From Bacillus sp. ISL-7 (GTDB lineage: Bacteria; Bacillota; Bacilli; Bacillales_B; DSM-18226): a DNA stretch of 64,000 nucleotides. Position numbers and translations under genes: made by a program. The stretch spans positions 1 through 64,000 of the forward strand of contig NZ_JAGGQW010000027.1 of NCBI RefSeq assembly GCF_018613065.1, written 5' to 3'. Of this stretch, positions 26,482-34,954 are shown one piece after another (position 1 is the first letter of the stretch; each line of letters opens with the position of its first letter). Below the pieces are notes generated by a model. That model saw only the letters and a program-made list of their open reading frames with translations, did not search any database and was not told the origin of the DNA.

Positions 26482-28596
26482 ATGTATTTAAAAAGTATCA
26501 GTTTAACAAATTTTAGACAGTTTGGAATGATGGAAGATGGAAAACCAGCTATTACGGTTTTCTTTAACCCCAATTTCAATGTTTTAGTAGGCGAAAATGA
26601 TGCTGGTAAAACAGCGATCATAGATGCTATTAGGTACTTATTAGGAAGTGTTAGTGATGAGTTTGAAAAAATAACTCAAGAAGATTTTTTTTGTTTTTCA
26701 AAGGATACTTATAGCGATTTCTTTTATATTGAAGGTATATTTTCAAACCTATCTGATTATGAGGCGGGATCTTTTCTTGAATGGTTGTCCTTTGATGATA
26801 ATAATGATTACCAGTTGAGAGTCTCCCTACGAGTTGAAAAAAAGAGAAATGAAAATGGTCAAGAATACATTGATAGAAAAGTCCAGGCAGGGGATAAGAG
26901 TTTTGAGAGTAGATTAGATAACCATGCTAAAAATTTGCTAAAAACCACTTATTTGAAGCCATTGAGAGATGCAAGTAATGAATTGAAACCAGGTTTTCGT
27001 TCTAGACTGGCTCAAATCCTTAAAGCCCATCCTGCGTTTAAAAACTCGGATAATGATAACGTGCATAAACTTGTAGAAGCAATGGAGGAAGCCAACAACA
27101 AAATTGAAAACTATTTCGAAGAGGAATATGTAGACGGACGTTCATTAGTTAAAGATATAGAGAAATTATTAAGTGATTTTTATGACACCGCTGATCAAAG
27201 TAAATCAAAGTCAAAATTTTCAGTATCTAGTACAGATTTATCTTCAATATTAAGAAAATTAAGTCTTGATACAGAAGATGTAAATTTAGGATTGGGAAAC
27301 TTAAATTTGCTATTTATCGCTACAGAATTGTTGCTAGTAAACAATTCTCCCGAAGGCAAAAACATAATTGGTCCACAAATTACCTTAATTGAAGAGATAG
27401 AAGCTCATTTACATACTCAAGCACAAATAAGGCTCATTAAATATTTGGAAGAAGAGCTTGAAAGAACAAATAATCAGAGCCAGTTTATCCTTTCATCCCA
27501 TAGTCCAAACCTTGTAGCATCCATTGATCCAAAAAACGTTATTCTGATGCATCAAAAGTTTGCTTATCCATTGAGAGAAGGATTTACAAGGCTAGATAAT
27601 GAAGATTATGCTTTTCTTGAGAGATTCCTTGACTCTACAAAAAGTAATTTATTTTTTGCAAAAGGTGTCATTTTTGTAGAGGGTGACTCAGAAATGCTCT
27701 TATTACCAGCACTAGCTAATTTAGTTGGATACCCCCTTCATAAATATGGAATATCACTGGTGAATATTAGAGGGACTTCTTTTGAACGTTATATTAAACT
27801 ATTTTCCAGATCAGATTTATGGTTAAGAGAAATAAGATACCCTTCAATTAATATGCCATTATCAATTATTACCGATTTAGATGTTAAGCCTTGGATTTAT
27901 TATAATTATGAAGGGAAAACTAAATCTATATATTCAATATTAAATGAGGATGAGTTAACTCGTGTTCTCGATTTGTGCGAGGAAAATACTGAGGATATAA
28001 CTTTGGACCTAATAGGTAATGAGTATTCTACAGTAAAAAAATTAGCTGCTGACTTTGGATTTACACTGAATGACTCCAATCAAGAGCCAATTTCGCAAAT
28101 TCTTAAAAAGGATATTACGGAAGAGTACATATCGTCTATTTCCCAACAAAAAAATCTTAATTTAGAAATGAAATATTCGGAGTATGATGCAAATTTGAAA
28201 ATTAGTATCGCACCAGATTGGACTTTGGAATATAGTTTGGCATTAAGTGCATTAGCACCTTTACTTTTAGAAGCAATACATGAAGTAAGATATAAAAATC
28301 CTTATACAGGTAAACCCCAAAAAACATTTGAGGAACTGAAACAACAATTGAGTGCAGACACTAATCAGGATGAAACTGTAGCTTACAAGATTTTTAAGCC
28401 AGTAAATGACAAAATTGTTTCCAAGGCGGAAGTGGCACAACTTCTTGCTATTAAAATAAATGAAATTATGAAAGACGAAGAAAAAAGTAAAGAGTTGAGA
28501 GATACAGTCATGAGTGATCAAAAGCTAAAGTATCTTGTCGATGCTATAATCCATGCTTCAATGGTTACTAAAGTTTTGGAGGAGGTTAATTTATGA
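26482..28596 (+). CDS. gajA: GajA-like OLD-family ATPase-TOPRIM nuclease (Gabija)
   Basis: 704 aa. The N-terminal ABC-type ATPase has Walker A GENDAGKT (37-44), Walker B LIEEIEAHLH and the switch SSHSPNLVASI. The C-terminal TOPRIM nuclease has FVEGDSE (E400) and ITDLDV (D465, D467). Next to a UvrD-like helicase this is the class 2 OLD/Gabija pattern, which nicks invading DNA when phage replication depletes nucleotides. It is longer than the roughly 580 aa of the characterised B. cereus GajA, the extra length lying in the C-terminal third. Ribosome site AGAAGGAGATT. The stop overlaps the helicase start as ATGA. Confidence 0.88.
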   Translation: MYLKSISLTNFRQFGMMEDGKPAITVFFNPNFNVLVGENDAGKTAIIDAIRYLLGSVSDEFEKITQEDFFCFSKDTYSDFFYIEGIFSNLSDYEAGSFLEWLSFDDNNDYQLRVSLRVEKKRNENGQEYIDRKVQAGDKSFESRLDNHAKNLLKTTYLKPLRDASNELKPGFRSRLAQILKAHPAFKNSDNDNVHKLVEAMEEANNKIENYFEEEYVDGRSLVKDIEKLLSDFYDTADQSKSKSKFSVSSTDLSSILRKLSLDTEDVNLGLGNLNLLFIATELLLVNNSPEGKNIIGPQITLIEEIEAHLHTQAQIRLIKYLEEELERTNNQSQFILSSHSPNLVASIDPKNVILMHQKFAYPLREGFTRLDNEDYAFLERFLDSTKSNLFFAKGVIFVEGDSEMLLLPALANLVGYPLHKYGISLVNIRGTSFERYIKLFSRSDLWLREIRYPSINMPLSIITDLDVKPWIYYNYEGKTKSIYSILNEDELTRVLDLCEENTEDITLDLIGNEYSTVKKLAADFGFTLNDSNQEPISQILKKDITEEYISSISQQKNLNLEMKYSEYDANLKISIAPDWTLEYSLALSALAPLLLEAIHEVRYKNPYTGKPQKTFEELKQQLSADTNQDETVAYKIFKPVNDKIVSKAEVAQLLAIKINEIMKDEEKSKELRDTVMSDQKLKYLVDAIIHASMVTKVLEEVNL

Positions 28597-30428
28597 CTGT
28601 AGAGAATCAACTTGCATTAATAACATCTAAACTTTTACCTGATGGATTTGATTTTTTTGATCAACAAAAAGAAGCAATACTCGCTGATGGGTCTGTTAAT
28701 GTTGTTGCAGGGCCAGGAACAGGTAAGACCACTGTTTTAATAGCAAAACTTGCGTTACTACTACAACAAAATCCAGATATTAACCAGGGAATATGCCTTA
28801 TCACACATACCAATGTGGCAGTGGACGAAATAAAAAATGGGTTAAAAAAAATTGGGATTTCAAATGTTGAGTATCCTAATTTCATAGGGACCATTCAAGA
28901 TTTCTTTAATACTTTTTTTGCAAAAAAGGCGTTTCATATTATTCATGGGGATAAAATTTTTAGAGCAGTAGATGACGATGAATATAAAAAGAAATTTGAT
29001 GATATTTTTGAACTACTTAAACCAGAATGGTATAACCACAGGCCTCCAAATATTAGAAAAGCCTCTCCAAAGATCGTAATCTCTGATGACTTGTCATTTT
29101 CTGTGTTTAGCAATGCTAACCACAGATATAAACAAGCCTTTGAAAACAGTATCAAAAGGCTTTTCAATATGGGAATTTTAAATAATGAACAGTGTCTTGA
29201 ACTTAGTAATTGGTATATTGAAAGATTTGAGGAACCAATACGGAATGCAATCATAGGTCGGTTCAAATACGTCCTTTTGGATGAAGCCCAAGATACAGGT
29301 CCATTACAATATAATCTGTTAAATAAACTTTTTTCGAATAAAAAAGTTTCCTTTCAAAAATTTGGAGACCCCTATCAGGCTTTATACACTATTTTTGAAG
29401 GTAATAACGATGCGTGGATACCAATAAGGGAAAGTGAAATTCTCTATAAAGAAATTTCTAAAACATCAAGATTTGGACAAAACATTTCAAATATGCTCAA
29501 AAATGTCTGTATTGAGAAATATGATACCTTTGAATCATTAAAAGTTGTTGAATCATTTGCTCCGCATTTTATTATTTATGAAAACGAGGAAGAATTACTT
29601 CAACAGTATCGAGAATTGATCAAGGTATGTGAACAGGAATCAGAATCCTTTTTTCGCTCCACAAAAAAAGATGCTATAGTTTCATTTTTACACGACGATT
29701 TAGAACATCTATTTTCTGCATATAAGAGACCGTCAATTAAGTCTAAAAAAGACGAAGGACAAATAAAAAAAATCTACAATTTTTTAATGGGTTTACTATC
29801 GAAGGAATTGGATACTCCTTTTAAACAAATGAAGGAAAATTGTGATACAAATTTAGATTGTAAGGTGAAATTAAGCAACTGTATTATAGAATTAATTAAG
29901 AAAGAGCCTTTAATAGATTTGGTCATTTTTAATCTCGAAAATGTTATTGCAGTCCTGACGAGTAACAGTGTAGTTGAATTTTCAATTATAGATATACACT
30001 CACAGTTAAAATCTTTCCATCGAACATTGTCTACTCAGGAAATAAAAAGAATTCCTGAAGGCGAACCTGAATTTTATATTGGTACTATCCATTCAGTAAA
30101 AGGCGAGAAACATCGTTCAACGATGTTAGTGATAGATACAATATTTAGGGACTACACCACAGCTCCGCCAACTGAATATTGGATGTTTGACCTACTTAAA
30201 GAGTATTTTGCTGGAAATTATACTATCCCAGCCATGATACCAGACAGGTTAGAAAGTAATGAGACTATAAAGTCTTTGAAATTGGCCTATGTGGCATTGA
30301 GCAGACCTACACATCTAACTGTAATTGCTATTCCAGCTAGTTTAATATCTAAGGAAGATGATATTTTTCAGCGGTTGGACAATAATGGGTGGCAAAGATT
30401 TGAACAAAAAGCGGGTTCATATGTTTAA
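28593..30428 (+). CDS. gajB: GajB-like UvrD-family helicase (Gabija)
   Basis: 611-aa superfamily 1 helicase: Walker A GPGTGKT (40-46), DEAQD (230-234), motif V TIHSVKGEKHRST and motif VI LAYVALSRPTHL. It starts inside the gajA stop codon (4-nt overlap). In Gabija, GajB binds the GajA tetramer and is activated by DNA ends. It is longer than the 494-aa B. cereus GajB, with an extended insertion around residues 320-500. Motifs are intact. A less likely alternative is another OLD-UvrD pair such as PARIS- or retron-like nucleases. Confidence 0.88.
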   Translation: MTVENQLALITSKLLPDGFDFFDQQKEAILADGSVNVVAGPGTGKTTVLIAKLALLLQQNPDINQGICLITHTNVAVDEIKNGLKKIGISNVEYPNFIGTIQDFFNTFFAKKAFHIIHGDKIFRAVDDDEYKKKFDDIFELLKPEWYNHRPPNIRKASPKIVISDDLSFSVFSNANHRYKQAFENSIKRLFNMGILNNEQCLELSNWYIERFEEPIRNAIIGRFKYVLLDEAQDTGPLQYNLLNKLFSNKKVSFQKFGDPYQALYTIFEGNNDAWIPIRESEILYKEISKTSRFGQNISNMLKNVCIEKYDTFESLKVVESFAPHFIIYENEEELLQQYRELIKVCEQESESFFRSTKKDAIVSFLHDDLEHLFSAYKRPSIKSKKDEGQIKKIYNFLMGLLSKELDTPFKQMKENCDTNLDCKVKLSNCIIELIKKEPLIDLVIFNLENVIAVLTSNSVVEFSIIDIHSQLKSFHRTLSTQEIKRIPEGEPEFYIGTIHSVKGEKHRSTMLVIDTIFRDYTTAPPTEYWMFDLLKEYFAGNYTIPAMIPDRLESNETIKSLKLAYVALSRPTHLTVIAIPASLISKEDDIFQRLDNNGWQRFEQKAGSYV

Positions 30429-30432
30429 ATAA

Positions 30433-30585
30433 ATTGAACATGAAGCGATTATCGCAAGAAGTCGTTTCTTTGAGGAAATCGTTGTATTTAACGGTCAGTT
30501 GGATAATCCCATTAACTTTTTTGATGATTCATATTTGTCCGAACCTTTTCAACTACATGGTTATACAGTAAAAAATAGCGAATGA
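30433..30585 (+). pseudogene. C-terminal fragment of an unknown gene
   Basis: 50 codons open without a start codon or ribosome site: IEHEAIIARSRFFEEIVVFN, then QLDNPINFFDDSYLSEPFQLHGYTV, then a stop. Composition is protein-like, but the family is not recognised. It starts 4 nt after the helicase stop and is probably the stub left by an insertion or deletion event. Confidence 0.35.
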
Positions 30586-30640
30586 GTGACCAACATAACT
30601 TTAAAGCAGCCTTTTAATAGACGGCTTTTAGGAATGATTA

Positions 30641-30669
30641 GGCATCGGTAAACGCTGATGCCTTTTATT
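30641..30669 (+). terminator. terminator after the Gabija operon
   Basis: GGCATC pairs with GATGCC around GGTAAACGCT, followed by TTTTATTT. Confidence 0.75.
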
Positions 30670-30683
30670 TCGCAATTTTTTTA

Positions 30684-30706
30684 TGTTTCACGTGGAACAT
30701 ATGTTC
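30684..30706. promoter_or_regulatory. perfect parS match overlapping a perfect LexA box
   Basis: TGTTTCACGTGGAACA (30684-30699) is the reverse complement of TGTTCCACGTGAAACA, a form of the Bacillus Spo0J/ParB parS site. GAACATATGTTC (30695-30706) is a perfect SOS box sharing five bases with it. The same composite, with one parS mismatch, lies at 25183. No gene starts nearby. Confidence 0.75.
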
Positions 30707-30862
30707 TTGTCGTTGGTACTCTGTTAGTCTATCAGTTGGTGTCAAAGGAACTTACAATAGAATCATTGTAAAAATATAGTAAAATTGTTTTATGTTTGAA
30801 AGGACATTCCTTTCAAAACGGGTAAAAGAAATCCTTTTCGAAACGGAAGCACTAATACAACA

Positions 30863-30897
30863 AAACCCCTGATTCCTTGGTAAGTCAGGAGTTTTTT
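30863..30897 (+). terminator. terminator-like hairpin
   Basis: AAACCCCTGA pairs imperfectly with TCAGGAGTTT around TTCCTTGGTAAG, followed by TTTTT. Confidence 0.65.
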
Positions 30898-31011
30898 ACG
30901 TTCTTATTAGAATTGTTCCAAATGCATGCTGTAACAAGTCCTATTTTGGTGTTTTTCTAAGAAACTCCCATCAAGAGAACCCGTTACTATGTTTTGCGTG
31001 GCACTTTCGTT

Positions 31012-31353
31012 TTAAATACCGTTTAGCAAACTATCATCACCTGAGAATAAAACATAAGCATCAAACATTTTTTCAGCCCATTCCTCGTTATGATGATCAA
31101 ATGACCAATGCAGAGTACCTAGGCATATGTTTAATTGTTTTTTCATGTTTCGAGCATTAATGTATCGATTATTACCGCAAATCGAAAGAAATAAGTCATT
31201 AACACTGGTCCAATGCATCATTTGATCTCTCTTAATATTATTATTGGCTCTGCCCATGATTACCTTTAGATCACTGTATGGAATATCGCCATGAAATAAT
31301 GCATTTGCAATGTAACCTAAAGCTTGCTTTTTCGAATAAATTTGTTCACTCAC
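31012..31353 (-). CDS. hypothetical protein, 113 aa
   Basis: Soluble helical protein starting MSEQIYSKKQALGYIANAL, with an aromatic C-terminal half (LHWSFDHHNEEWAEKMFDAY). Not recognised. The ribosome site AAGGAG lies before the ATG. It appears to be a single gene; the region upstream up to 31582 carries no gene. Confidence 0.6.
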   Translation of the reverse strand: MSEQIYSKKQALGYIANALFHGDIPYSDLKVIMGRANNNIKRDQMMHWTSVNDLFLSICGNNRYINARNMKKQLNICLGTLHWSFDHHNEEWAEKMFDAYVLFSGDDSLLNGI

Positions 31354-31582
31354 AACACATCGAACTCCTTATAATATACTGGACACCCAATGATGTAATG
31401 AGCTGTGATGTCACGTCCGCAAATGAGAAGTAATTAATCGTCTGATGATTTTCTCTTCCTGATATTTTTGTATGAAAAAAAACCCTTGCTTATACCAGTT
31501 TACAAGGATTAATAATAAAAATTTGGCTATTAAAAGTATTTATGACAATTAAAAAGGAACTCTTTGTCAATCCAGCTTTGCT
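31354..31582. other. intergenic region
   Basis: No gene or clear hairpin seen between two minus-strand unknown genes. Confidence 0.4.
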
Positions 31583-31870
31583 CTAATCAAAGGGGAGTGG
31601 AGTTAAAGCTGTTTCAATATCCCCATTCTCATCAATATAAAATCGAATATTCATAGCTTCTTTGCCATCAAAAAATGTCAATATAATGGACTTATTTTCA
31701 ACATAAAAAGATACTACTTCATTTCCTTCTTTAATCAATTGAAAGATATTATTTTCTGTCTGTGAATAAGGCTTATCAAGGAGTTCCGCTAATTCAGCTT
31801 TTAAGGGCAGACCATGAAATTTTAACGTTCGGTAGCTCTCTATACTAGTTACTTTTTTATCATTACTCAT
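31583..31870 (-). CDS. hypothetical protein, 95 aa
   Basis: Small acidic protein with an apparent beta-rich C-terminal half (VVSFYVENKSIILTFFDG, IRFYIDENGDIETALTPL). Not recognised. It follows the RHH-like gene on the same strand by 67 nt, so the two may be cotranscribed from the SOS-box region at 32205. Confidence 0.55.
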   Translation of the reverse strand: MSNDKKVTSIESYRTLKFHGLPLKAELAELLDKPYSQTENNIFQLIKEGNEVVSFYVENKSIILTFFDGKEAMNIRFYIDENGDIETALTPLPFD

Positions 31871-31937
31871 TTAACTATCCCCGCTTTGAAAATAGGTAAG
31901 GAACATTTTATTTTCCTTACCCGTTATTAATTCCATA

Positions 31938-32147
31938 TTAACTTAAGCGATCATTCACTTCATTCTTAATTTTTTGCAACTCCTCAAAAATTGAAGCCCC
32001 ATTTTCTTCGTAATCCGCCACTAGATGACAAATCGCCATTAGGCTTAATTGATTCATTGAATAGCCTGTTTCATCGTGCAGATCTCGGAGTCTATCTTTT
32101 AACTTTGGAGGAAGATAAATTCCAAACCTTTCCCGATTATCCGTCAA
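31938..32147 (-). CDS. ribbon-helix-helix-like small DNA-binding protein
   Basis: 69 aa from TTG 32147, 6 nt behind GAGGGTGATG. RFGIYLPPKLKDRLRDLHDETGYSMNQLSLMAICHLV has the RHH/CopG pattern: one beta strand for DNA contact, then two helices. Such proteins often repress their own promoter in mobile elements or act as antitoxins. A near-consensus LexA box lies about 60 bp upstream. Confidence 0.65.
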   Translation of the reverse strand: MTDNRERFGIYLPPKLKDRLRDLHDETGYSMNQLSLMAICHLVADYEENGASIFEELQKIKNEVNDRLS

Positions 32148-32204
32148 TATTCATCACCCTCTAGGCCTTTATTTATATGAAATTTCTTACTAATATCATA
32201 GCAC

Positions 32205-32216
32205 AAACATACGTTC
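32205..32216. promoter_or_regulatory. LexA/SOS box, near consensus
   Basis: AAACATACGTTC, one base from GAAC-N4-GTTC, in the divergent region between the RHH gene and the yolD operon. Confidence 0.5.
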
Positions 32217-32298
32217 TGTATCAATAAAATTCCATTCGTTATTGCAGGCCAGCCAATCTATTAAACGCAAAATAACACTATTTAGTGCTATGTACGAG

Positions 32299-32310
32299 GA
32301 ACGTACGTTC
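32299..32310. promoter_or_regulatory. LexA/SOS box
   Basis: GAACGTACGTTC is a perfect 12-bp palindrome and fits the Bacillus SOS consensus. It is 8 bp before the start of the next plus-strand gene, so bound LexA would block this promoter. Confidence 0.7.
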
Positions 32311-32317
32311 TTATAAA

Positions 32318-32713
32318 ATGAAAGCAAGGAAGCATCCTTTAATAGAAAGGGGGACAAAAGAAATCGAGACTGAAAACCATTTTTTAAAATTTTCATCTAT
32401 GAAGCCATATCAAAACCATGACAGTAGAGGCCTTTATATTTGGGGCCTTTACGGAGAAAAGGAAGACGAAGATTACATTTACTTCTTTTTTCTTAAAGTC
32501 ACAAAAGAATTTGAAGTTCGAAATAAGGAATGTTTAAAGAGAAGAAGCGATGAATGGTTGGATAGTCGAGGAAAGAGAGTTGATCAGGCAACGATTTTCA
32601 TAACGATGAATGAAGAAATATTATTGGCCATTCGAAATTGGTATTTTAATAACCTTGAACGAATCAAACAACTATTTTTTGTAAGGAATAATGCCAACCA
32701 ATTTATTCATTAG
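32318..32713 (+). CDS. hypothetical protein upstream of yolD, SOS-linked
   Basis: 131 aa from ATG 32318, beginning MKARKHPLIERGTKEIETEN. Rich in aromatic and charged residues (YIWGLYGEKEDEDYIYFFFL). Family not recognised. The ribosome site is weak; a strong AAAGGGGG lies 30 bp inside without a standard start behind it. It ends 22 nt before yolD and follows the LexA box, so both are probably one damage-inducible transcript. Confidence 0.5.
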   Translation: MKARKHPLIERGTKEIETENHFLKFSSMKPYQNHDSRGLYIWGLYGEKEDEDYIYFFFLKVTKEFEVRNKECLKRRSDEWLDSRGKRVDQATIFITMNEEILLAIRNWYFNNLERIKQLFFVRNNANQFIH

Positions 32714-32735
32714 TTAAAGGAGGAGCAAAACAACG

Positions 32736-33077
32736 ATGATAAGGGATCGAGGAACAAAAAAATGGACAGCCTCTTTTATGATGCCTGAACACATCCGTGA
32801 ATTAAAGAAAATGATGAACGAGGCAAACAAGCAACCCCGTCCTATCCTGGATGAAATGGAGATTGAAGAAATGGAACGATTGCTGCAAAAAAGCCTTATG
32901 CAAGGCACTTTGCTTCAAGTTACTACTTGGAAAGGTGGATTTTTTAATAAAAAGGTTTGTCAGGTCGTTCAAATTGATTTAGTGGCTAAAACAATTGCTT
33001 TTCAAGATAAGCTGCAATCCAAATTTAAAACTCCATTTTTTAATATTACTAGTGTTACAGAAGTGAATTCCTATTAA
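32736..33077 (+). CDS. YolD-like protein, copy 2
   Basis: 113 aa, complete YolD family member: MIRDRGTKKWTASFMMPEHI, IEEMERLLQKSLMQGTLLQVT. Strong AAAGGAGGAG ribosome site. YolD genes normally precede a Y-family polymerase gene; none follows here, so the partner has been lost or acts from elsewhere. It lies downstream of the LexA boxes at 32205 and 32299. Confidence 0.85.
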   Translation: MIRDRGTKKWTASFMMPEHIRELKKMMNEANKQPRPILDEMEIEEMERLLQKSLMQGTLLQVTTWKGGFFNKKVCQVVQIDLVAKTIAFQDKLQSKFKTPFFNITSVTEVNSY

Positions 33078-33151
33078 TTGCATACAAAAGTCTAGAACAT
33101 ATAAAAAAACGCTCATTTTACCTTTGGCCTTTACATGGAGGTTTATGTAGG

Positions 33152-33325
33152 ATGGAAAAGTGCGAAGTCATTTTTACGCCTCAAGAAGCACTGTTATATA
33201 AAGGACTCATAAAACAGCTGAGTGAAGCAAACTCGTATCTTGAAATAAAAATGTACCAAAACAAAATTGAGGACCTCCTTGATAAGGGAAGACTCCGAGT
33301 ATTAACAAAGGAATTGAAGAGGTGA
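33152..33325 (+). CDS. small hypothetical protein, 57 aa
   Basis: MEKCEVIFTPQEALLYKGLI..., a helical charged protein ending TKELKR. GGAGG lies 10 nt upstream of ATG. First of a run of very small genes. Not recognised; size and context fit phage-type early genes. Confidence 0.55.
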   Translation: MEKCEVIFTPQEALLYKGLIKQLSEANSYLEIKMYQNKIEDLLDKGRLRVLTKELKR

Positions 33326-33331
33326 GTTCTT

Positions 33332-33517
33332 ATACCATCTCAAATTGTTATATTTGCATCTTATATCATCCTTGGACTTGCTTTTGGTTATGAACTAATC
33401 GTAGAACTTGATGAGGAAATAGAAAAAGGGACCGAAGAAATTATTCATGAATTTGAAAGGTTATTAGAGGTTTGTGAACCGATTGGTGGTTATAAAGTCA
33501 TTATTCCTTACTGCTGA
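33332..33517 (+). CDS. small membrane-anchored protein, possible ATA start
   Basis: 61-codon frame beginning IPSQIVIFASYIILGLAFGY (N-terminal membrane helix), then an acidic tail. GAGGTGA lies 5 nt before ATA 33332; the frame has no ATG, GTG or TTG near its start. Either a rare ATA start, coupled to the gene ending at 33325, or an ATG lost by mutation. Confidence 0.4.
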   Translation: MPSQIVIFASYIILGLAFGYELIVELDEEIEKGTEEIIHEFERLLEVCEPIGGYKVIIPYC

Positions 33518-33519
33518 TT

Positions 33520-33597
33520 GTGTGTGGGATTTTTTGGCTCCCAATCATTCTTACCGTATATTTTCGAAAATGGTTTAGAAAAAAGAAAAAGTGAGTG
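33520..33597 (+). CDS. tiny membrane protein
   Basis: GTG 33520 (or an upstream CTG) opens about 25 codons: CGIFWLPIILTVYFRKWF then KKKK and TGA. One membrane helix and a strongly basic tail. It overlaps or abuts the previous stop. Coding status uncertain. Confidence 0.3.
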
Positions 33598-33604
33598 TAG
33601 TAAT

Positions 33605-33706
33605 ATGTTAGCACTAACAATCATTAGTGTACTAGTCGCTGTTGGTTTTATTTTTATTATCTCTGTAATTGCATTAGTTCTCACTATAAAAAATTTCAGG
33701 AGGTAA
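33605..33706 (+). CDS. tiny membrane protein, 33 aa
   Basis: MLALTIISVLVAVGFIFIIS... is one membrane helix followed by a short basic end (KNFRR). A GTGAGTG lies about 8 nt upstream of the ATG. It may be a small phage-type membrane protein; a longer start at 33518 is open. Confidence 0.4.
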   Translation: MLALTIISVLVAVGFIFIISVIALVLTIKNFRR

Positions 33707-33709
33707 GTC

Positions 33710-33895
33710 ATGGGTAAAGAATGGGATGAAATAAGATTGAAAATGATGATGCAAAGGCATGAACATATGATCGAACTTATGAGGTTATCGGCTATTTCAG
33801 CAACCCTTCAATATAAGCATATAACGAGCGTAGAAAAGCTTAAATTCATTGAAGAATTTACTAAAGAAATCCCCAAAAATAAGACTAAGAGTTAA
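33710..33895 (+). CDS. small hypothetical protein, 61 aa
   Basis: ATG preceded by AGGAGGTAAGTC. Helical and charged (MGKEWDEIRLKMMMQRHEHMI). Not recognised. Part of the small-gene string. Confidence 0.6.
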   Translation: MGKEWDEIRLKMMMQRHEHMIELMRLSAISATLQYKHITSVEKLKFIEEFTKEIPKNKTKS

Positions 33896-33920
33896 CCAAT
33901 GGGATGGAGTCTGTAACATT

Positions 33921-34175
33921 ATGCCCCAAGACTTCATCCTTTGTTCTGGAGGGAAGGTGGAACCGCTAGATACTTTTATCAATTGGTTAAGAGTCTTATT
34001 TTTAGTTATGACTCTAGGCGATACGATCGTGAGTGTACGTAAATATAGGAAAACCAAAAGAAGTACTCAAATTAGTGGAATTGAATACCGAAGAGTACTT
34101 CGAGATTTAATATTTAATAACGTATTAATCTTACTGATGTTTTTAACAATAGTTTGGGAGGATTGGTTTAAATGA
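33921..34175 (+). CDS. small membrane protein, 84 aa
   Basis: MPQDFILCSGGKVEPLDTFI begins a protein with two hydrophobic segments (WLRVLFLVMTLG and NVLILLMFLTIVWEDW). GGGATGGAG lies about 10 nt upstream. Not recognised. Confidence 0.5.
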   Translation: MPQDFILCSGGKVEPLDTFINWLRVLFLVMTLGDTIVSVRKYRKTKRSTQISGIEYRRVLRDLIFNNVLILLMFLTIVWEDWFK

Positions 34176-34212
34176 CCATCTTTAATAAAAAAATTGAGGA
34201 GGAAAACAAAAC

Positions 34213-34767
34213 GTGGGGACATTTTATACAATAGGAATCATTAACAAATTCGGTGCTCAGGCAACCAAAGGGCCAACAAAATGGAGTCGTGAAAATCTAG
34301 CATTAACTGAAGTAGAGTGGAAGGAAGCATTGGATAAACGAATTGATACGTCTATTTTCAATTTGGAATTACAGGAAGACGGTACAATCAAAGGCTTCCT
34401 TAAAAATGACATATTCAAGGAAAATATCAAGGGATTCTATGAGATCTTGCGGGAAATCCTAGGTGAGCACAGAAACGGTAACTTCGATTATTACGAAAAA
34501 GGCATGTCCGAAGATGGAGAACTCCACGATATAAACGTTAAAGACGAAGATGACGGGTATTCGTACGAGTGGGCTGATGATTTAAGGATATTGGACAAGG
34601 ATGGGGTGGAAATTCGAATAGAATGCGAGTTTATTATGTTGTTCCTGGAAGGGAAAGTTCTGGTCGAGGAGTTCTACACGGATCCTGTGCTGATCAACTA
34701 TTTGTTCCGCAACTGCAAGATTGACAATCCATTGGCTGGTGCAGTTATCAGTGCCGTGGTTGGGTAA
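34213..34767 (+). CDS. hypothetical protein, 184 aa
   Basis: GTG start behind TTGAGGAGG. Acidic, mixed alpha/beta (VGTFYTIGIINKFG, EWADDLRILDKDGVEIRIECEF). Not recognised. The TAATG junction with the next small gene shows translational coupling. First of a chain of overlapping genes to 37877. Confidence 0.6.
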   Translation: MGTFYTIGIINKFGAQATKGPTKWSRENLALTEVEWKEALDKRIDTSIFNLELQEDGTIKGFLKNDIFKENIKGFYEILREILGEHRNGNFDYYEKGMSEDGELHDINVKDEDDGYSYEWADDLRILDKDGVEIRIECEFIMLFLEGKVLVEEFYTDPVLINYLFRNCKIDNPLAGAVISAVVG

Positions 34768-34954
34768 TGAGTGTAATTAGTAACCGTTCTTTTATGATGA
34801 AATAGTAAAAATCATCGGCCAGACTGGCGAATTCGCTATGGAAGAGGCTCGGAAGCATGGCACTTATATCGTTTACAAGAATAAGGAAGGCGATATTGTT
34901 GGTAAATATCCAGATGGCCAAATAAAGAAAAAAGAAAGCGAGTGCGATGATTAA
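34767..34954 (+). pseudogene. small gene with a frameshift in the overlapping chain
   Basis: ATG 34767 overlaps the previous stop (TAATG) but runs into a stop after 12 codons. One extra base in the T run near 34790 would continue as FYDEIVKIIGQTGEFAMEEARKHG to the stop at 34954, itself overlapping the next ATG. Both junctions identify a real gene of about 62 aa. Confidence 0.55.

Larger units (their letters stand above)
30586..31011. other. gene-free stretch with terminators and a parS/LexA composite
   Basis: No gene seen. It holds terminator hairpins at 30641-30669 and 30863-30897, a smaller stem-loop near 30603-30629, and the composite regulatory site at 30684-30706. It probably separates the defence operon from the converging genes at the right. 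Confidence 0.6.
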
